Source: Candidatus Albibeggiatoa sp. nov. NOAA
GTDB taxonomy: Bacteria > Pseudomonadota > Gammaproteobacteria > Beggiatoales > Beggiatoaceae
Assembly (NCBI GenBank): GCA_025800385.1
Contig: JAOXRS010000244.1
Coordinates: forward strand, 1 to 64,000
Direction: 5' to 3'
DNA: 64,000 nucleotides
Position numbers and translations under genes: made by a program. The notes beneath the pieces are model-generated. The model saw only the letters and a program-made list of their open reading frames with translations, ran no database searches and was not told where the DNA came from. Shown in pieces: positions 45,822 to 55,511 of this stretch. The number at the start of each line of letters is the position of its first letter. Positions within the stretch are counted from its first letter, which is position 1.

Positions 45822-46244
45822 ATAGCCAAAAGCATCTCCATAGCCTCTGTGGTAGATGCTTCTCACGGCTAAGCCGCATGATATAAAAAATATTTTTATA
45901 TTATTTAAAATAGTTAAGAATAGCAGTATTGCCTTGCTCAACAGTTTCTTGTGGAGGTTCAGTAAAAGGGTAATTTTCAATATATAAACCAATCCAATAA
46001 TAATCATCTTCCGTTTTTACTTCAAATCTCAAGGTAGAAATATAGTCAAGATATATCTTCTATTTTTCAACAAAAAAATACACTAAAATTGTTGTTATTT
46101 ATACACTGTCTTTTTCCCTACAAAATTTACCGAAACTTATCCTATATCAATTTATCCTTTTTTATCCACTGATAGAATTCTCTTATCTTTCCCCTATACT
46201 TAAAATTATATTTCTTCTCTACTACTCATCTGTAGGTGGTACTT
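45822..46244. other. Region between ackA and nap operon
   Basis: An inverted repeat AAGCATCT/AGATGCTT (45830-45837 with 45854-45861) follows ackA and may end its transcript. A short minus-strand open frame (45901-46032) is probably a gene remnant. The last 200 bases are AT-rich and must hold the nap promoter. I found no convincing FNR box. Confidence 0.6.
45901..46032 (-). pseudogene. Possible gene remnant
   Basis: A 43-codon open frame on the minus strand reads like protein (EVKTEDDYYWIGLYIENYPF, then TEPPQETVEQGNTAILNYF) but has no ATG, and is cut upstream by a stop. It may be the C-terminal part of a lost gene. No family recognised. Confidence 0.35.
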
Positions 46245-46517
46245 ATGACGATGGCCATTTCAGGTGTGCTGGTACATGCTGATAACGCGCAGATTAGCCA
46301 TGTACAACAGCAACTCTCTCAAATCAATGGTGTAGATATTCACACCACAACCGACGACGGACGCATTATTGTGACCTTAGAAAGTGATGATAGTCACAAT
46401 ATGGCAGACACCATGGTAGAAATGAACCGCATTCAAGGCGTGTACTCTGCTGCAATGGTGTATCAATACAGTGATGACGATCTCGACGAGGACATTCAGG
46501 AGGACATGACGTTATGA
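46245..46517 (+). CDS. napD: NapD, periplasmic nitrate reductase maturation chaperone
   Basis: The 90-residue protein begins [14 protein letters not shown], the conserved NapD start, and is a ferredoxin-fold chaperone that binds the twin-arginine leader of NapA before export. [18 protein letters not shown] and [12 protein letters not shown] match the family's central and C-terminal strands. TAGGTGG lies five bases before the ATG. A GTG at 46236 would fall inside that site. The stop overlaps the napA start by four bases, coupling the chaperone to its client. Confidence 0.9.
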   Translation: MTMAISGVLVHADNAQISHVQQQLSQINGVDIHTTTDDGRIIVTLESDDSHNMADTMVEMNRIQGVYSAAMVYQYSDDDLDEDIQEDMTL

Positions 46518-49015
46518 AACTCACACGGCGTAGTTTTATCAAATCTCAAGCTGCTGCTGCCACCGCTGCTGCCGCTGGAGTTTATCTTCCAGCCAGTGCC
46601 GAAGCGGCTTCTAGCAAAATTCGTTGGGACAAAGCTCCCTGTCGGTTCTGTGGTACAGGCTGTAGTGTATTAGTCGGTACAAAAGAAGGACGTGTTGTAG
46701 CAACCCAAGGCGATCCTGATGCCCCTGTCAATCGTGGCTTAAACTGTATTAAAGGTTATTTCTTATCGAAAATTATGTACGGCAAAGACCGTTTAACCAA
46801 ACCATTATTACGCATGACCAACGGCGAATATGACAAAGAAGGTGAGTTCACCCCTGTCAGTTGGGATAAAGCGTTTGACGTGATGGCAGAAAAATGGAAA
46901 TCCAGCATTAAAGAAAAAGGCCCTGAAGCCGTAGGTATGTTCGGTTCAGGTCAGTGGACAGTATTCGAAGGTTATGCGGCATCAAAATTATATAAAGCAG
47001 GCTTCCGCTCTAACAACATTGATCCCAATGCACGGCACTGTATGGCTTCTGCGGTAGCAGGTTTTATCCGTACCTTTGGTGCTGATGAACCAATGGGCTG
47101 TTATGACGACTTAGAACACGCTGACGCATTCGTGCTGTGGGGTTCTAACATGGCGGAAATGCATCCAATTTTATGGTCGCGCCTCACAGATCGCCGTTTA
47201 ACAGGTAAAAATGTCAAAGTCGCGGTGTTATCAACATTCACTCACCGTTCGTTTGATTTAGCCGATTTAGGCATGATTTTCAAACCACAAACCGATTTAG
47301 CTATCCTCAATTACATCGCTAATTACATTATCCAAAATGGCAAGGTTAATGAAAAATTCTTAAGCACCAATGTTAATTTCCGTCGTGGTAATACTGACAT
47401 TGGTTATGGTTTACGCCCAGAACATCCTAAAGAGCAAGCAGCGGCCAACGCAAGTAAAGCGGGTGGCTCAACACCAATGAATTTTGAAGAGTTCAAAGAA
47501 TTCGTATCAGAATATACGGTGGACAAAGCGCATGAAATTTCTGGTGTACCAATTCCTGAATTAGAAGCTCTGGCTAAGCTTTATGCTGATCCTGATATTA
47601 AAGTCACGTCTTATTGGACAATGGGCTTTAACCAGCACACCCGTGGTACTTGGGCAAACAACTTAATTTATAACATTCACTTATTAACGGGCAAAATCTC
47701 TGAACCAGGTAATGGTCCATTCTCATTAACAGGTCAACCGTCAGCTTGTGGTACAGCACGTGAAGTCGGTACATTCGCACACCGTTTACCTGCTGATTTA
47801 GTAGTGAAGAAAAAAGAACACCGTGATTTCGCAGAAAAAATCTGGAAATTACCAGAAGGCACAATCCCAGGAAAAGTGGGTTATCACGCCGTATTACAAA
47901 ATCGGATGTTGAAAGACGGTAAGTTAAATGCGTATTGGGTGATGTGTAACAACAACATGCAAGCCGCCGCCAATATTAATGAAGAAGCCTATCCAGGGTA
48001 TCGTAATCCTGATAATTTCATCGTCGTTTCCGATCCATATCCAACTGTGACCGCATTAGCCGCAGATTTGATTTTACCAACAGCGATGTGGGTAGAAAAA
48101 GAAGGCGCGTATGGTAATGCGGAACGTCGTACCCAATTCTGGCGACAACAAGTTGATGCACCGGGCGAAGCTAAATCCGATTTATGGCAATTGATGGAAT
48201 TCTCCAAACGCTTCAAAGTCGAAGAAGTATGGCCAGAAGAGTTAATTGCAAAACAACCTGAATTGCGCGGCAAAACTTTATTTGATGTGTTGTATGCCAA
48301 CGGTCAAGTCAATAAATACCCTGTACAAGCGGTCAAAGATAGTGCTGATAATGAATATAACAATCATGAAATGGACGCATTCGGCTTCTATCCACAAAAA
48401 GGCTTGTTTGAAGAATATCGTTTATTCGGTTTAGAAGGGCCTAAGAAAGGACATGAGTTAGGCGAATTCGACCAATATCACCAATCACGTGGCTTACGTT
48501 GGCCAGTCATTGACGGTAAAGAAACCTTGTGGCGGTATCGTAAAGGCTATGATCCCTATGTCACAGGTGAACGTGATGTTGAATTCTACGGCAAACCAGA
48601 CGGTAAAGCAGTGATTTTTGCCTTGCCTTATGAGCCAGCAGCGGAAGAACCAGATGAAGAATTTGATTTATGGCTGGTTACAGGTCGTGTGCTTGAGCAT
48701 TGGCATTCAGGTTCAATGACCCAACGTGTCCCAGAATTGTATCGCGCGTTCCCAGATGCGGTGATTTTCATGCACCCAGATGATGCTAAGGAACGTAAGT
48801 TACGCCGTGGCATGACCGCCAAAATTGCCACCCGTCGTGGTGAAATCGTGGCAAATATCGAAACCCGTGGACGTAACAAACCCCCTCGTGGTGTGATATT
48901 TGTGCCTTGGTTCGATGCACGTCGTTTGATAAATAAATTGACTTTGGATGCAACGTGTCCGATTTCAAAAGAAACTGATTACAAAAAATGCGCGGTCAAG
49001 GTTGAAAGGGCGTAA
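46514..49015 (+). CDS. napA: Periplasmic nitrate reductase catalytic subunit NapA
   Basis: The 833-residue molybdopterin enzyme reduces nitrate to nitrite in the periplasm. It has a Tat leader (RRSFIK, then an Ala-rich segment to about residue 31). The 4Fe-4S cluster cysteines are Cys43, Cys46, Cys50 and Cys78 (CRFCGTGC ... GLNCIKGY), and the molybdenum-ligating Cys176 lies in [12 protein letters not shown]. NapA-type length and the closing Mo-bis-MGD domain are complete. It is the second gene of a compact napDAGHBC operon. No NapF or NapE gene is present in the cluster. Confidence 0.98.
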   Translation: MKLTRRSFIKSQAAAATAAAAGVYLPASAEAASSKIRWDKAPCRFCGTGCSVLVGTKEGRVVATQGDPDAPVNRGLNCIKGYFLSKIMYGKDRLTKPLLRMTNGEYDKEGEFTPVSWDKAFDVMAEKWKSSIKEKGPEAVGMFGSGQWTVFEGYAASKLYKAGFRSNNIDPNARHCMASAVAGFIRTFGADEPMGCYDDLEHADAFVLWGSNMAEMHPILWSRLTDRRLTGKNVKVAVLSTFTHRSFDLADLGMIFKPQTDLAILNYIANYIIQNGKVNEKFLSTNVNFRRGNTDIGYGLRPEHPKEQAAANASKAGGSTPMNFEEFKEFVSEYTVDKAHEISGVPIPELEALAKLYADPDIKVTSYWTMGFNQHTRGTWANNLIYNIHLLTGKISEPGNGPFSLTGQPSACGTAREVGTFAHRLPADLVVKKKEHRDFAEKIWKLPEGTIPGKVGYHAVLQNRMLKDGKLNAYWVMCNNNMQAAANINEEAYPGYRNPDNFIVVSDPYPTVTALAADLILPTAMWVEKEGAYGNAERRTQFWRQQVDAPGEAKSDLWQLMEFSKRFKVEEVWPEELIAKQPELRGKTLFDVLYANGQVNKYPVQAVKDSADNEYNNHEMDAFGFYPQKGLFEEYRLFGLEGPKKGHELGEFDQYHQSRGLRWPVIDGKETLWRYRKGYDPYVTGERDVEFYGKPDGKAVIFALPYEPAAEEPDEEFDLWLVTGRVLEHWHSGSMTQRVPELYRAFPDAVIFMHPDDAKERKLRRGMTAKIATRRGEIVANIETRGRNKPPRGVIFVPWFDARRLINKLTLDATCPISKETDYKKCAVKVERA

Positions 49016-49020
49016 CCCTC

Positions 49021-49770
49021 ATGGCTGGTAAGAAAACCGCAAGTCGTCGAGATTTCTTAGTAGGTTTAGCGCAAACCGCTTGTGGCGCATCGTTGTTGGG
49101 TTTAGGCGTGTCGTTGTTCAGTGAGCAATCCAGTGCCTTACCTGCCCATGCGTTGCGACCACCGGGGGTGAAGAATGAACCTGACTTTCTTTCGGCTTGT
49201 ATTCGCTGTGGCTTATGTGTCCGTGATTGTCCTTACGATACGCTGAAATTGGCAGAATTGGGTGAGGATGTGGCTGTGGGTACGCCTTATTTTCATGCGC
49301 GAGATATTCCTTGTGAGATGTGTGAGGATATTCCGTGTGTGAAAGCCTGCCCAACCGCTGCGCTCGATCCCGAATTAACCAATATTGATGATGCGCGAAT
49401 GGGTTTGGCGGTGTTGATTGACCAAGAAACCTGTTTGAATTTTCTCGGGTTGCGTTGTGATGTGTGTTATCGGGTGTGTCCTGTGATTGACAAGGCGATT
49501 ACCTTAGAAACCCATCATAATCAACGTAGTGGCGCACATGCGGTGTTCATTCCTACTGTGCATTCTGAATACTGTACGGGCTGTGGAAAGTGCGAGCAAT
49601 CTTGTGTGTTAGATACCACGGCAATCAAAGTATTACCCAAAGATTTAGCTAAAGGTGAATTAGGCAAACATTATCGATTAGGCTGGGAAGAGAAGGAAAA
49701 AGCAGGTGAATCGTTATTACCTGATGTGTTGGACTTACCTGATCGTTTACCGACGGTGGAGGGTTTGTGA
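49021..49770 (+). CDS. napG: Ferredoxin-type protein NapG
   Basis: The 249-residue protein has a twin-arginine leader ([11 protein letters not shown]). Four 4Fe-4S cysteine groups follow: [43 protein letters not shown] and [11 protein letters not shown]. NapG works with the membrane partner NapH as a quinol dehydrogenase that feeds electrons to NapC and NapB/A. It starts five bases after napA and ends in TGATG with napH, so translation is coupled. Confidence 0.96.
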   Translation: MAGKKTASRRDFLVGLAQTACGASLLGLGVSLFSEQSSALPAHALRPPGVKNEPDFLSACIRCGLCVRDCPYDTLKLAELGEDVAVGTPYFHARDIPCEMCEDIPCVKACPTAALDPELTNIDDARMGLAVLIDQETCLNFLGLRCDVCYRVCPVIDKAITLETHHNQRSGAHAVFIPTVHSEYCTGCGKCEQSCVLDTTAIKVLPKDLAKGELGKHYRLGWEEKEKAGESLLPDVLDLPDRLPTVEGL

Positions 49771-50588
49771 TGGCTGATCGAAATTGGCTTATCGCGCATC
49801 GTTGGTTATTGCTACGCCGCTTCAGTCAGTTAGGCGTTTTAGGCTTGTTTTTGCTGGGCCCTTGGGCAGGCGTTTGGATTGTCACAGGCAATTTAACTTC
49901 TAGTCTGACTTTGGATGTGTTGCCATTAACTGACCCTTATGTGTTATTACAAAGCTTTGTTGCAGGTCATGCCATCGCTTCGACTGCTTTAATTGGTGCA
50001 TTGATTGTCAGTGTGACTTATATGTTAGTCGGCGGGCGGATGTACTGTAGTTGGGTTTGCCCAATCAATATGGTCACAGACTTGGCGCAATGGCTACGCG
50101 ATAAATTAGGCATCAAAGGCAGCAGCATCGTTTTAAATCGGCAATTTCGCTATTGGGTGTTTGCCATGACTTTAATCGCCAGCTATATCACGGGGCAATT
50201 GGTTTGGGAGTTTGTAAACCCTGTCTCGATGTTACATCGCGGTTTGATTTTTGGCATGGGCTTAACTGCAGGCGTGGTATTTGCGGTTTTCATTTTCGAC
50301 TTACTCATCAGCCGTCGTGGTTGGTGTGGACATGTTTGCCCTGTTGGGGTGTTTTACGGTTTCTTAGGACGGACAGCATTATTACGCATCAACGCGAATC
50401 AACGTGAAAAATGTGATGATTGTATGGAATGCTTTCAAATTTGTCCTGAACAACAAGTGATTAAGCCTGCTTTAAAAGGGGCTGGAACATCGTGGATTCA
50501 AACCGCTGAGTGTACCAATTGTGGACGCTGTATTGATGTGTGTGACCAGACGGTGTTTCGATTTCAAATTCGTGGGATTAAAAATTAA
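49770..50588 (+). CDS. napH: Quinol dehydrogenase membrane subunit NapH
   Basis: The 272-residue membrane protein has four helices and two conserved cytoplasmic C-x3-CP motifs (CSWVCPINM and CGHVCPVGV), typical of NapH. It ends with two ferredoxin-type clusters (CDDCMECFQICP and CTNCGRCIDVCDQ). NapH and NapG together oxidise quinol and pass electrons toward the periplasmic reductase. I chose the ATG at 49770, six bases after GGAGGG, over a GTG three bases upstream. Confidence 0.96.
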   Translation: MADRNWLIAHRWLLLRRFSQLGVLGLFLLGPWAGVWIVTGNLTSSLTLDVLPLTDPYVLLQSFVAGHAIASTALIGALIVSVTYMLVGGRMYCSWVCPINMVTDLAQWLRDKLGIKGSSIVLNRQFRYWVFAMTLIASYITGQLVWEFVNPVSMLHRGLIFGMGLTAGVVFAVFIFDLLISRRGWCGHVCPVGVFYGFLGRTALLRINANQREKCDDCMECFQICPEQQVIKPALKGAGTSWIQTAECTNCGRCIDVCDQTVFRFQIRGIKN

Positions 50589-50665
50589 TTTTTCTCATTT
50601 AGGGCTGCCATTCTTCAAAATGATAAGCAGTCCTAAAAAAACAAAATTTATTAGGAGGCGACACA

Positions 50666-51118
50666 ATGAAACGCTTACTTGTATTAGTAACTCTATTATT
50701 AGGATTATTTAGCGGACTGGTTTCGGCCATGGATGCGGTTGAAGCTGAACCTGTTACATCTTTACGTGGTGAAAAAAGTGTTGATGATTTAGCGAATCAG
50801 CCAGAATTTAAAAAATGGCAAGCCGATCGTGATCCAATCGAACGTGATTACATTCAACAACCCCCATTGATTCCACATAAAATTGATGGCTATCAAATCA
50901 ACCCTAAATTTAACAAATGCTTAACGTGCCACAGTTGGAGCAATTACAAAGCGGCGAATGCAACCAAAATCAGTCTTACTCACTTTGAAGACCGAGACGA
51001 AAATGTATTAGCTAATGTTGCAGCACGACGCTATTTCTGCACCCAATGCCATGTTCCACAAGTGGATGCGGAAGCACTAATTGAAAATACCTTTGAACCT
51101 GTTCAAGTGTTGAAATAG
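50666..51118 (+). CDS. napB: Diheme cytochrome c NapB
   Basis: The 150-residue protein has a signal peptide ending near SAMD, and two heme c sites (CLTCHSW at about residue 92 and CTQCHVP at about 127) with the matching axial His region HLIPHKIDGY-type (PLIPHKIDGYQIN here). NapB is the small subunit that passes electrons from NapC to NapA. AGGAGG (50653-50658) is an unusually strong ribosome site, consistent with high demand for the electron-transfer subunit. A 77-bp gap separates it from napH. Confidence 0.96.
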   Translation: MKRLLVLVTLLLGLFSGLVSAMDAVEAEPVTSLRGEKSVDDLANQPEFKKWQADRDPIERDYIQQPPLIPHKIDGYQINPKFNKCLTCHSWSNYKAANATKISLTHFEDRDENVLANVAARRYFCTQCHVPQVDAEALIENTFEPVQVLK

Positions 51119-51129
51119 GGGAAATACAG

Positions 51130-51741
51130 ATGAGTGATGAGAAAAAAGGCTGGTGGCGAACTTTATGGAGTCCGAGCACTCGTTATACCCTTGGCGGTTT
51201 GTTGTTGATTGGTTTTATCGGGGGGATTATTTTCTGGGGTGGCTTTAACACGGCAATGGAAGCAACTAACACTGAAGAATTTTGTGTTTCCTGTCATGAG
51301 ATGAAAGACAACGTGTACGAAGAGTACAAGCAAACCATCCATTACAGTAACCGTACGGGTGTGCGTGCGACTTGTCCTGACTGTCACGTGCCAAAAGACT
51401 GGGTTCACAAGATGGTGCGTAAAGTCAAAGCTAGTAGAGAAGTCTATCATAAAATTATGGGTACGATTGATACACCAGAAAAATTTGAAGCCAAACGTTT
51501 AGAGTTAGCAGAAAATGTATGGCGTTCAATGAAAAAAACTGACTCACGTGAATGTCGTAACTGTCATGAGTTTGATTCTATGGATTTTGGACGGCAGCAA
51601 AAACGTGCGGTACAACAACACATTGATGCAATTGACTCAGGACAAACTTGTATTGATTGTCACAAAGGGATTGCTCACTCTTTACCTTCTATGAAGCATG
51701 TTGATCCAAGTGCCGTGATCGGTGATGGGGAAAAACATTAG
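51130..51741 (+). CDS. napC: Tetraheme cytochrome c NapC
   Basis: The 203-residue NapC/NirT protein has one N-terminal membrane helix (about residues 18-40) and four CxxCH heme sites (CVSCHEM, CPDCHVP, CRNCHEF and CIDCHKG) facing the periplasm. It oxidises membrane quinol and donates to NapB. It is the last gene of the operon, followed by a strong terminator. Together with NapGH it gives the operon two quinol-oxidising routes. Confidence 0.97.
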   Translation: MSDEKKGWWRTLWSPSTRYTLGGLLLIGFIGGIIFWGGFNTAMEATNTEEFCVSCHEMKDNVYEEYKQTIHYSNRTGVRATCPDCHVPKDWVHKMVRKVKASREVYHKIMGTIDTPEKFEAKRLELAENVWRSMKKTDSRECRNCHEFDSMDFGRQQKRAVQQHIDAIDSGQTCIDCHKGIAHSLPSMKHVDPSAVIGDGEKH

Positions 51742-51767
51742 TTCCATTTGAAATAAGTTAACTCATT

Positions 51768-51804
51768 AAGTCCAGCAATAGCGTTCTATATTGTTGGGCT
51801 TTTT
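51768..51804 (+). terminator. Strong terminator after the nap operon
   Basis: A 13-bp stem (51768-51780 with 51789-51801, two G-T pairs) has an eight-base loop and is followed by a run of T. Confidence 0.9.
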
Positions 51805-51932
51805 ATTTGTCAAACGTACAGGATGATTTAGGCTTTCTTACCTTCGTAAATATCATTACAATCTTTATCAGCACTTACTTTAATGCTCATACTGTTATAA
51901 GAAATAGTTAGATTACGTTAAAAGGGTAAGCA

Positions 51933-52514
51933 ATGGATTGGAAAACGTTTATAGCAACGGTTATTGAATCATTAGCATGGCCTTCCGTTGTGGTCATTAT
52001 TGTTTTGGGTTTTAGGGATAAATTAGAAACACTTGTACCTCGTTTAACACGGTTTAAAAGTGGTTATATCGAAGCAGAGTTTTCAGAGCGTATTAACCAG
52101 CTGGCGAGTGAGAATGAAGAGTGTTTATTGCCTGCGGAGAGCTTAGGCATCAATGATGACTTTCCTGCTGATTTAAAAGACTCACTAGACGATTTATTAA
52201 TATTAGCCAATGTTTCCCCACGTTCAGCAATTATTGAAGCCTTTTTAATTGCGGAATCTGCTGTGGCTAAGATTGTAAGTGTTCATTTTCCAACCGATTC
52301 ACTGCATTCCATTAAAACCCCAGCACAAGCAAAATTATTATTACAACACGGTATTTTTACCGAAAGCCAATTTCACCAATTCAATGAGTTGCGTATTTTA
52401 AGAAATAAAGCCGCCCATGCTGAAGAGTTTCAAGCACGAGAAGTACCTTTAAAGATTTACATTAGATTAGCAATTTTGTTGGCTTTAGCATGTCGACGTT
52501 ACGAGGAAGTGTAA
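51933..52514 (+). CDS. Membrane-anchored protein with HEPN-like RN-x3-H motif
   Basis: The 193-residue protein has an N-terminal membrane helix (about residues 7-26) and a cytoplasmic helical domain. Near its end NELRILRNKAAHAEEF carries R-N-K-A-A-H, the catalytic R-N-x3-H pattern of HEPN ribonucleases and of DUF4145-like proteins. The preceding helix (SPRSAIIEAFLIAESAVAKI) is typical of this fold. HEPN domains are widespread in phage defence and toxin systems but also occur in non-nuclease adaptors, so activity is uncertain. It sits 192 bp after nap and 183 bp before the DUF2235 gene on the same strand. Confidence 0.7.
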   Translation: MDWKTFIATVIESLAWPSVVVIIVLGFRDKLETLVPRLTRFKSGYIEAEFSERINQLASENEECLLPAESLGINDDFPADLKDSLDDLLILANVSPRSAIIEAFLIAESAVAKIVSVHFPTDSLHSIKTPAQAKLLLQHGIFTESQFHQFNELRILRNKAAHAEEFQAREVPLKIYIRLAILLALACRRYEEV

Positions 52515-52697
52515 ATTACTTTCTAAAAAGTGTTTAGTAATTAATATGGTTATGTATAAAAGATTAGCTATAGATAATATTTATAGAATCATAGTATAAA
52601 TTTTATATTTTAAAGCTTATTTGAAATTCTATTTTTACTTTAAAAGAATAATATATAAGTGTTAAAATCTCTTTTCCATTAAAAATAGGAGTTTGCT

Positions 52698-54425
52698 ATG
52701 GTAAAAAGGACTTTCTATCTTCTATCGACTGCTATAGTAACATTAGTATTGTCAGTTGTTGGACTACTACTTATTTTTTATTTAAGTATACCCAAGGAAC
52801 TACCACCAAAGACATATCAAACATCAGGGATGATTTCTAAGATACTTAAAGAAAATTCAATCCCTTTACCCCCACAATCCCCATATTTTGTTCCAGTTAA
52901 AAATAATGCTCTTGCAACTGAGAAAGAATGTAAAGATATGCATATCTCTGGTTCTAAGGGAAGCTCAGATTCTGATAAAACCCTTATTGAACTAAAAAAG
53001 CTTGAAGACTTTAATTTTCTTGGTGAAAACCCGGAACTGAGAGAAGATCTGATTAGAGACTTGAATACATGTTATGCCGATTCTACAAGTCGTAACCTTG
53101 TTGTATTTATCGATGGTACAGGGCAAGATGGGAAAAATAACACTCCAACCACAAATATCTGGAAGCTATATGTAGAGGCAGTAAAAAAGGCACAAACACA
53201 ACCTACTATTCCTTTTTATCATGAAGGTATAGGCACTTCTTGGGGAAATAAAATTTTTGGTAAAGTGACAGGATATGGTATCGATAGACATATTAAGAAA
53301 GCTTATCAATTCCTAGCTGAAAATTATAAGGAAGGGGATAGGATTTTTATCTTTGGATTTAGTCGTGGTGCTTATACTGCGCGTGCTCTAAACGGTATGA
53401 TTGAGTTTGTTGGCTTACTAGACGGGAATAGTATAGATGTGGATATGGATAGAGTAAAGGAGGCGAGAATAGCAAAAGTTACTCAGGAACTTTTTAAGCT
53501 TTACCATCGAAAGAATGATGGTTTGCCACTGTTTGACGAAAGGTTGCATCATTTTATTAGAGATAAAGTAACAGAAAAGTATGACGGGATATTACGATTT
53601 TATATAAGTGCTAAAAATCAACCTATTGTAGATGCTATTGGTGTTTTTGATACTGTTCCAGCATTGGGTATTGGCAGAGATGATTACCCAGATGACTATC
53701 GTGTTGACTTATATGCTGCTAAAGGTTTTCATGCTCTTTCATTAGATGAGCAGCGTTATGATTTTCGTTTATTACGGTTTGCTAACTATCAATCTGATGA
53801 TCGGATAAAAGAAGTGTGGTTTGCTGGTGACCATACTGATATAGGCGGGGGACATAGCAATGAATGTGAAAAAACTAAGGAGAAGGACAAGGAGGAATGC
53901 AAAGATTTCACCGAGAGCAAAAAAGCCCAAAATGGACTAGAAAAAGTAAGTCTTCAATGGATGATGAAACAATTTAACAGTGGTGGGTATAATATATTTA
54001 ATTTACCTAGTTTAGAAGATTCTTGTGGTGGAGAAAACAAAAATACAGAAGGTTGTGAGCATGGGGAATTACATGATAAATTTCTACAGTCAAAACTCCT
54101 TTATCACTCAGCAGGCCTGCATTGGCGTAAACCACAACCCCAAGATACATTACATAAGAGTATTTTATGCCGTTTAAAAGCTAAAGAGGCCAAGAGTAGT
54201 GAAAACATAAAGAAAATGGAAATTTATAGGCCTGGAAACTTATATTATTGTGTTGATAAGAGGGGGTATAAGGTTGAAGAGGATAAAGACTATATTTGTA
54301 GCAATGATAAAGACACTGCATTACCTGAATCCTATATTGGTCAAGAGTGTAAAGTACCTCTAAATTCTTGTGATCGAGAAGGTTGCTCTGTAACTTCTAA
54401 AATTAGGGAAGAGGAAAACAACTAA
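52698..54425 (+). CDS. Membrane-anchored DUF2235 (Tle1-like) serine hydrolase
   Basis: The 575-residue protein has an N-terminal membrane helix (about 8-30) and then a DUF2235 alpha/beta-hydrolase domain. FIDGTGQDGKNNTPTTNIW opens the domain (Asp139), and the nucleophile Ser222 lies in GFSRGAYTAR. An Asp follows in GVFDTVPALG, and AGDHTDIGGGH supplies the catalytic His. DUF2235 includes type VI secretion phospholipases (Tle1) and other esterases. The anchor and the Cys/Lys-rich tail (about 400-575) differ from secreted effectors. No VgrG, PAAR or immunity gene is adjacent. AGGAG lies eight bases before the ATG. The DNA is AT-rich with an unusually high lysine content. Confidence 0.82.
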   Translation: MVKRTFYLLSTAIVTLVLSVVGLLLIFYLSIPKELPPKTYQTSGMISKILKENSIPLPPQSPYFVPVKNNALATEKECKDMHISGSKGSSDSDKTLIELKKLEDFNFLGENPELREDLIRDLNTCYADSTSRNLVVFIDGTGQDGKNNTPTTNIWKLYVEAVKKAQTQPTIPFYHEGIGTSWGNKIFGKVTGYGIDRHIKKAYQFLAENYKEGDRIFIFGFSRGAYTARALNGMIEFVGLLDGNSIDVDMDRVKEARIAKVTQELFKLYHRKNDGLPLFDERLHHFIRDKVTEKYDGILRFYISAKNQPIVDAIGVFDTVPALGIGRDDYPDDYRVDLYAAKGFHALSLDEQRYDFRLLRFANYQSDDRIKEVWFAGDHTDIGGGHSNECEKTKEKDKEECKDFTESKKAQNGLEKVSLQWMMKQFNSGGYNIFNLPSLEDSCGGENKNTEGCEHGELHDKFLQSKLLYHSAGLHWRKPQPQDTLHKSILCRLKAKEAKSSENIKKMEIYRPGNLYYCVDKRGYKVEEDKDYICSNDKDTALPESYIGQECKVPLNSCDREGCSVTSKIREEENN

Positions 54426-54474
54426 ATTAAAGATATATCTTATGTTCTAAAAATGAGTAGAGGATATATTTTAG

Positions 54475-54521
54475 ACATAAAAAAGCGGCTAATCCTCATT
54501 ATGAGAACTAGCCGCCTTTTC
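54475..54521. terminator. Bidirectional terminator between DUF2235 gene and mdh
   Basis: GCGGCTA (54486-54492) pairs with TAGCCGC (54510-54516), and inner CTCA/TGAG adds four pairs. An A run precedes the stem and a T run follows it, so it should work in both directions between the convergent genes. Confidence 0.85.
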
Positions 54522-54533
54522 AAAGGTTAAAAA

Positions 54534-55511
54534 TTAACCTAACAAGTCAGCGATTGCATCACGTTCTTGTTCTAATTCTTTTTGTGTTGCATCCATACGT
54601 TCTTGGCTGAATGCATCAATTTCTAAACCTTGAACGATGCTGTATTCACCGTTTTCAGTTGTGCAAGGGAAAGAGTACATTAAACCTTCAGGAATGCCAT
54701 AGCTGCCATCACTAGGAATAGCCATGCTTACCCACTCACCGTTAGAACCTAATGCCCAATCACGGATGTGTTCTAAAGCTGCATAACCTGCAGACGCTGC
54801 TGAAGATTTGCCACGTGCTTTAATGATTGCCGCACCACGTTGTTGTACAGTTGGGATGAAATCATCAGAAATCCAAGCTTGGTCAACTAAATCTTTCGCT
54901 GCTTTACCGCCAACAGTTGTGTTGCTGATATCAGGATATTGCGTAGCTGAGTGATTACCCCAAACAACCATATTTTTGATTTCAGTTACGTGAGTACCAG
55001 TTTTTTCTGCTAATTGGCTTAACGCACGGTTGTGGTCAAGACGTGTCATTGCAGTGAAGTTTTTGTTTGGTAAATCTGGCGCAGAACGCATAGCGATGTA
55101 AGCGTTAGTGTTTGCTGGGTTACCAACAACTAAAACTTTAACATCACGGCTTGCTTTGTCGTTTAATGCTTTACCTTGTGCTGTGAAGATTTCAGCATTG
55201 ATTTTTAATAAGTCAGCACGCTCCATACCTGGACCACGAGGTGTTGCACCAACTAATAATGCATAATCAACATCAGTAAAACCAACATTTGCGTCATCAG
55301 TTACAACGATGTCTTGCAATAATGGATACGCGCAATCATCAACTTCCATCGCAACCCCTTTCAACGCTTCTAACGCTTGAGGGATTTCCAATAAATGCAA
55401 AATGATTGGCTGATCTGGACCGAGCATTTCACCTGATGCAATGCGGAAAATTAAAGAATAAGCAATTTGTCCTGCCCCACCAGTGATTGCAACACGCACA
55501 GCCTTTTTCAT
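54534..55511 (-). CDS. mdh: Malate dehydrogenase
   Basis: The 325-residue NAD-dependent enzyme interconverts malate and oxaloacetate. [18 protein letters not shown] is the nucleotide motif. The catalytic His lies in [11 protein letters not shown], and the substrate arginines lie in [13 protein letters not shown] and in the TRLDHNRAL segment. The sequence belongs to the cytosolic-type MDH group shared with Thermus and Chlamydia rather than the E. coli type. It is divergent from sucA and shares a 470-bp upstream region with it, which contains a heptameric repeat next to the mdh leader. Confidence 0.96.
   Translation of the reverse strand: MKKAVRVAITGGAGQIAYSLIFRIASGEMLGPDQPIILHLLEIPQALEALKGVAMEVDDCAYPLLQDIVVTDDANVGFTDVDYALLVGATPRGPGMERADLLKINAEIFTAQGKALNDKASRDVKVLVVGNPANTNAYIAMRSAPDLPNKNFTAMTRLDHNRALSQLAEKTGTHVTEIKNMVVWGNHSATQYPDISNTTVGGKAAKDLVDQAWISDDFIPTVQQRGAAIIKARGKSSAASAGYAALEHIRDWALGSNGEWVSMAIPSDGSYGIPEGLMYSFPCTTENGEYSIVQGLEIDAFSQERMDATQKELEQERDAIADLLG

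Noticed and set aside
45726..46007. 93-codon minus-strand open frame overlapping ackA
   Set aside because: It overlaps the certain ackA gene and shows no coding pattern. A different frame in the same area looks more protein-like.
46040..46240. FNR box upstream of napD
   Set aside because: I looked for TTGAT-N4-ATCAA and found only weak partial matches in AT-rich DNA.
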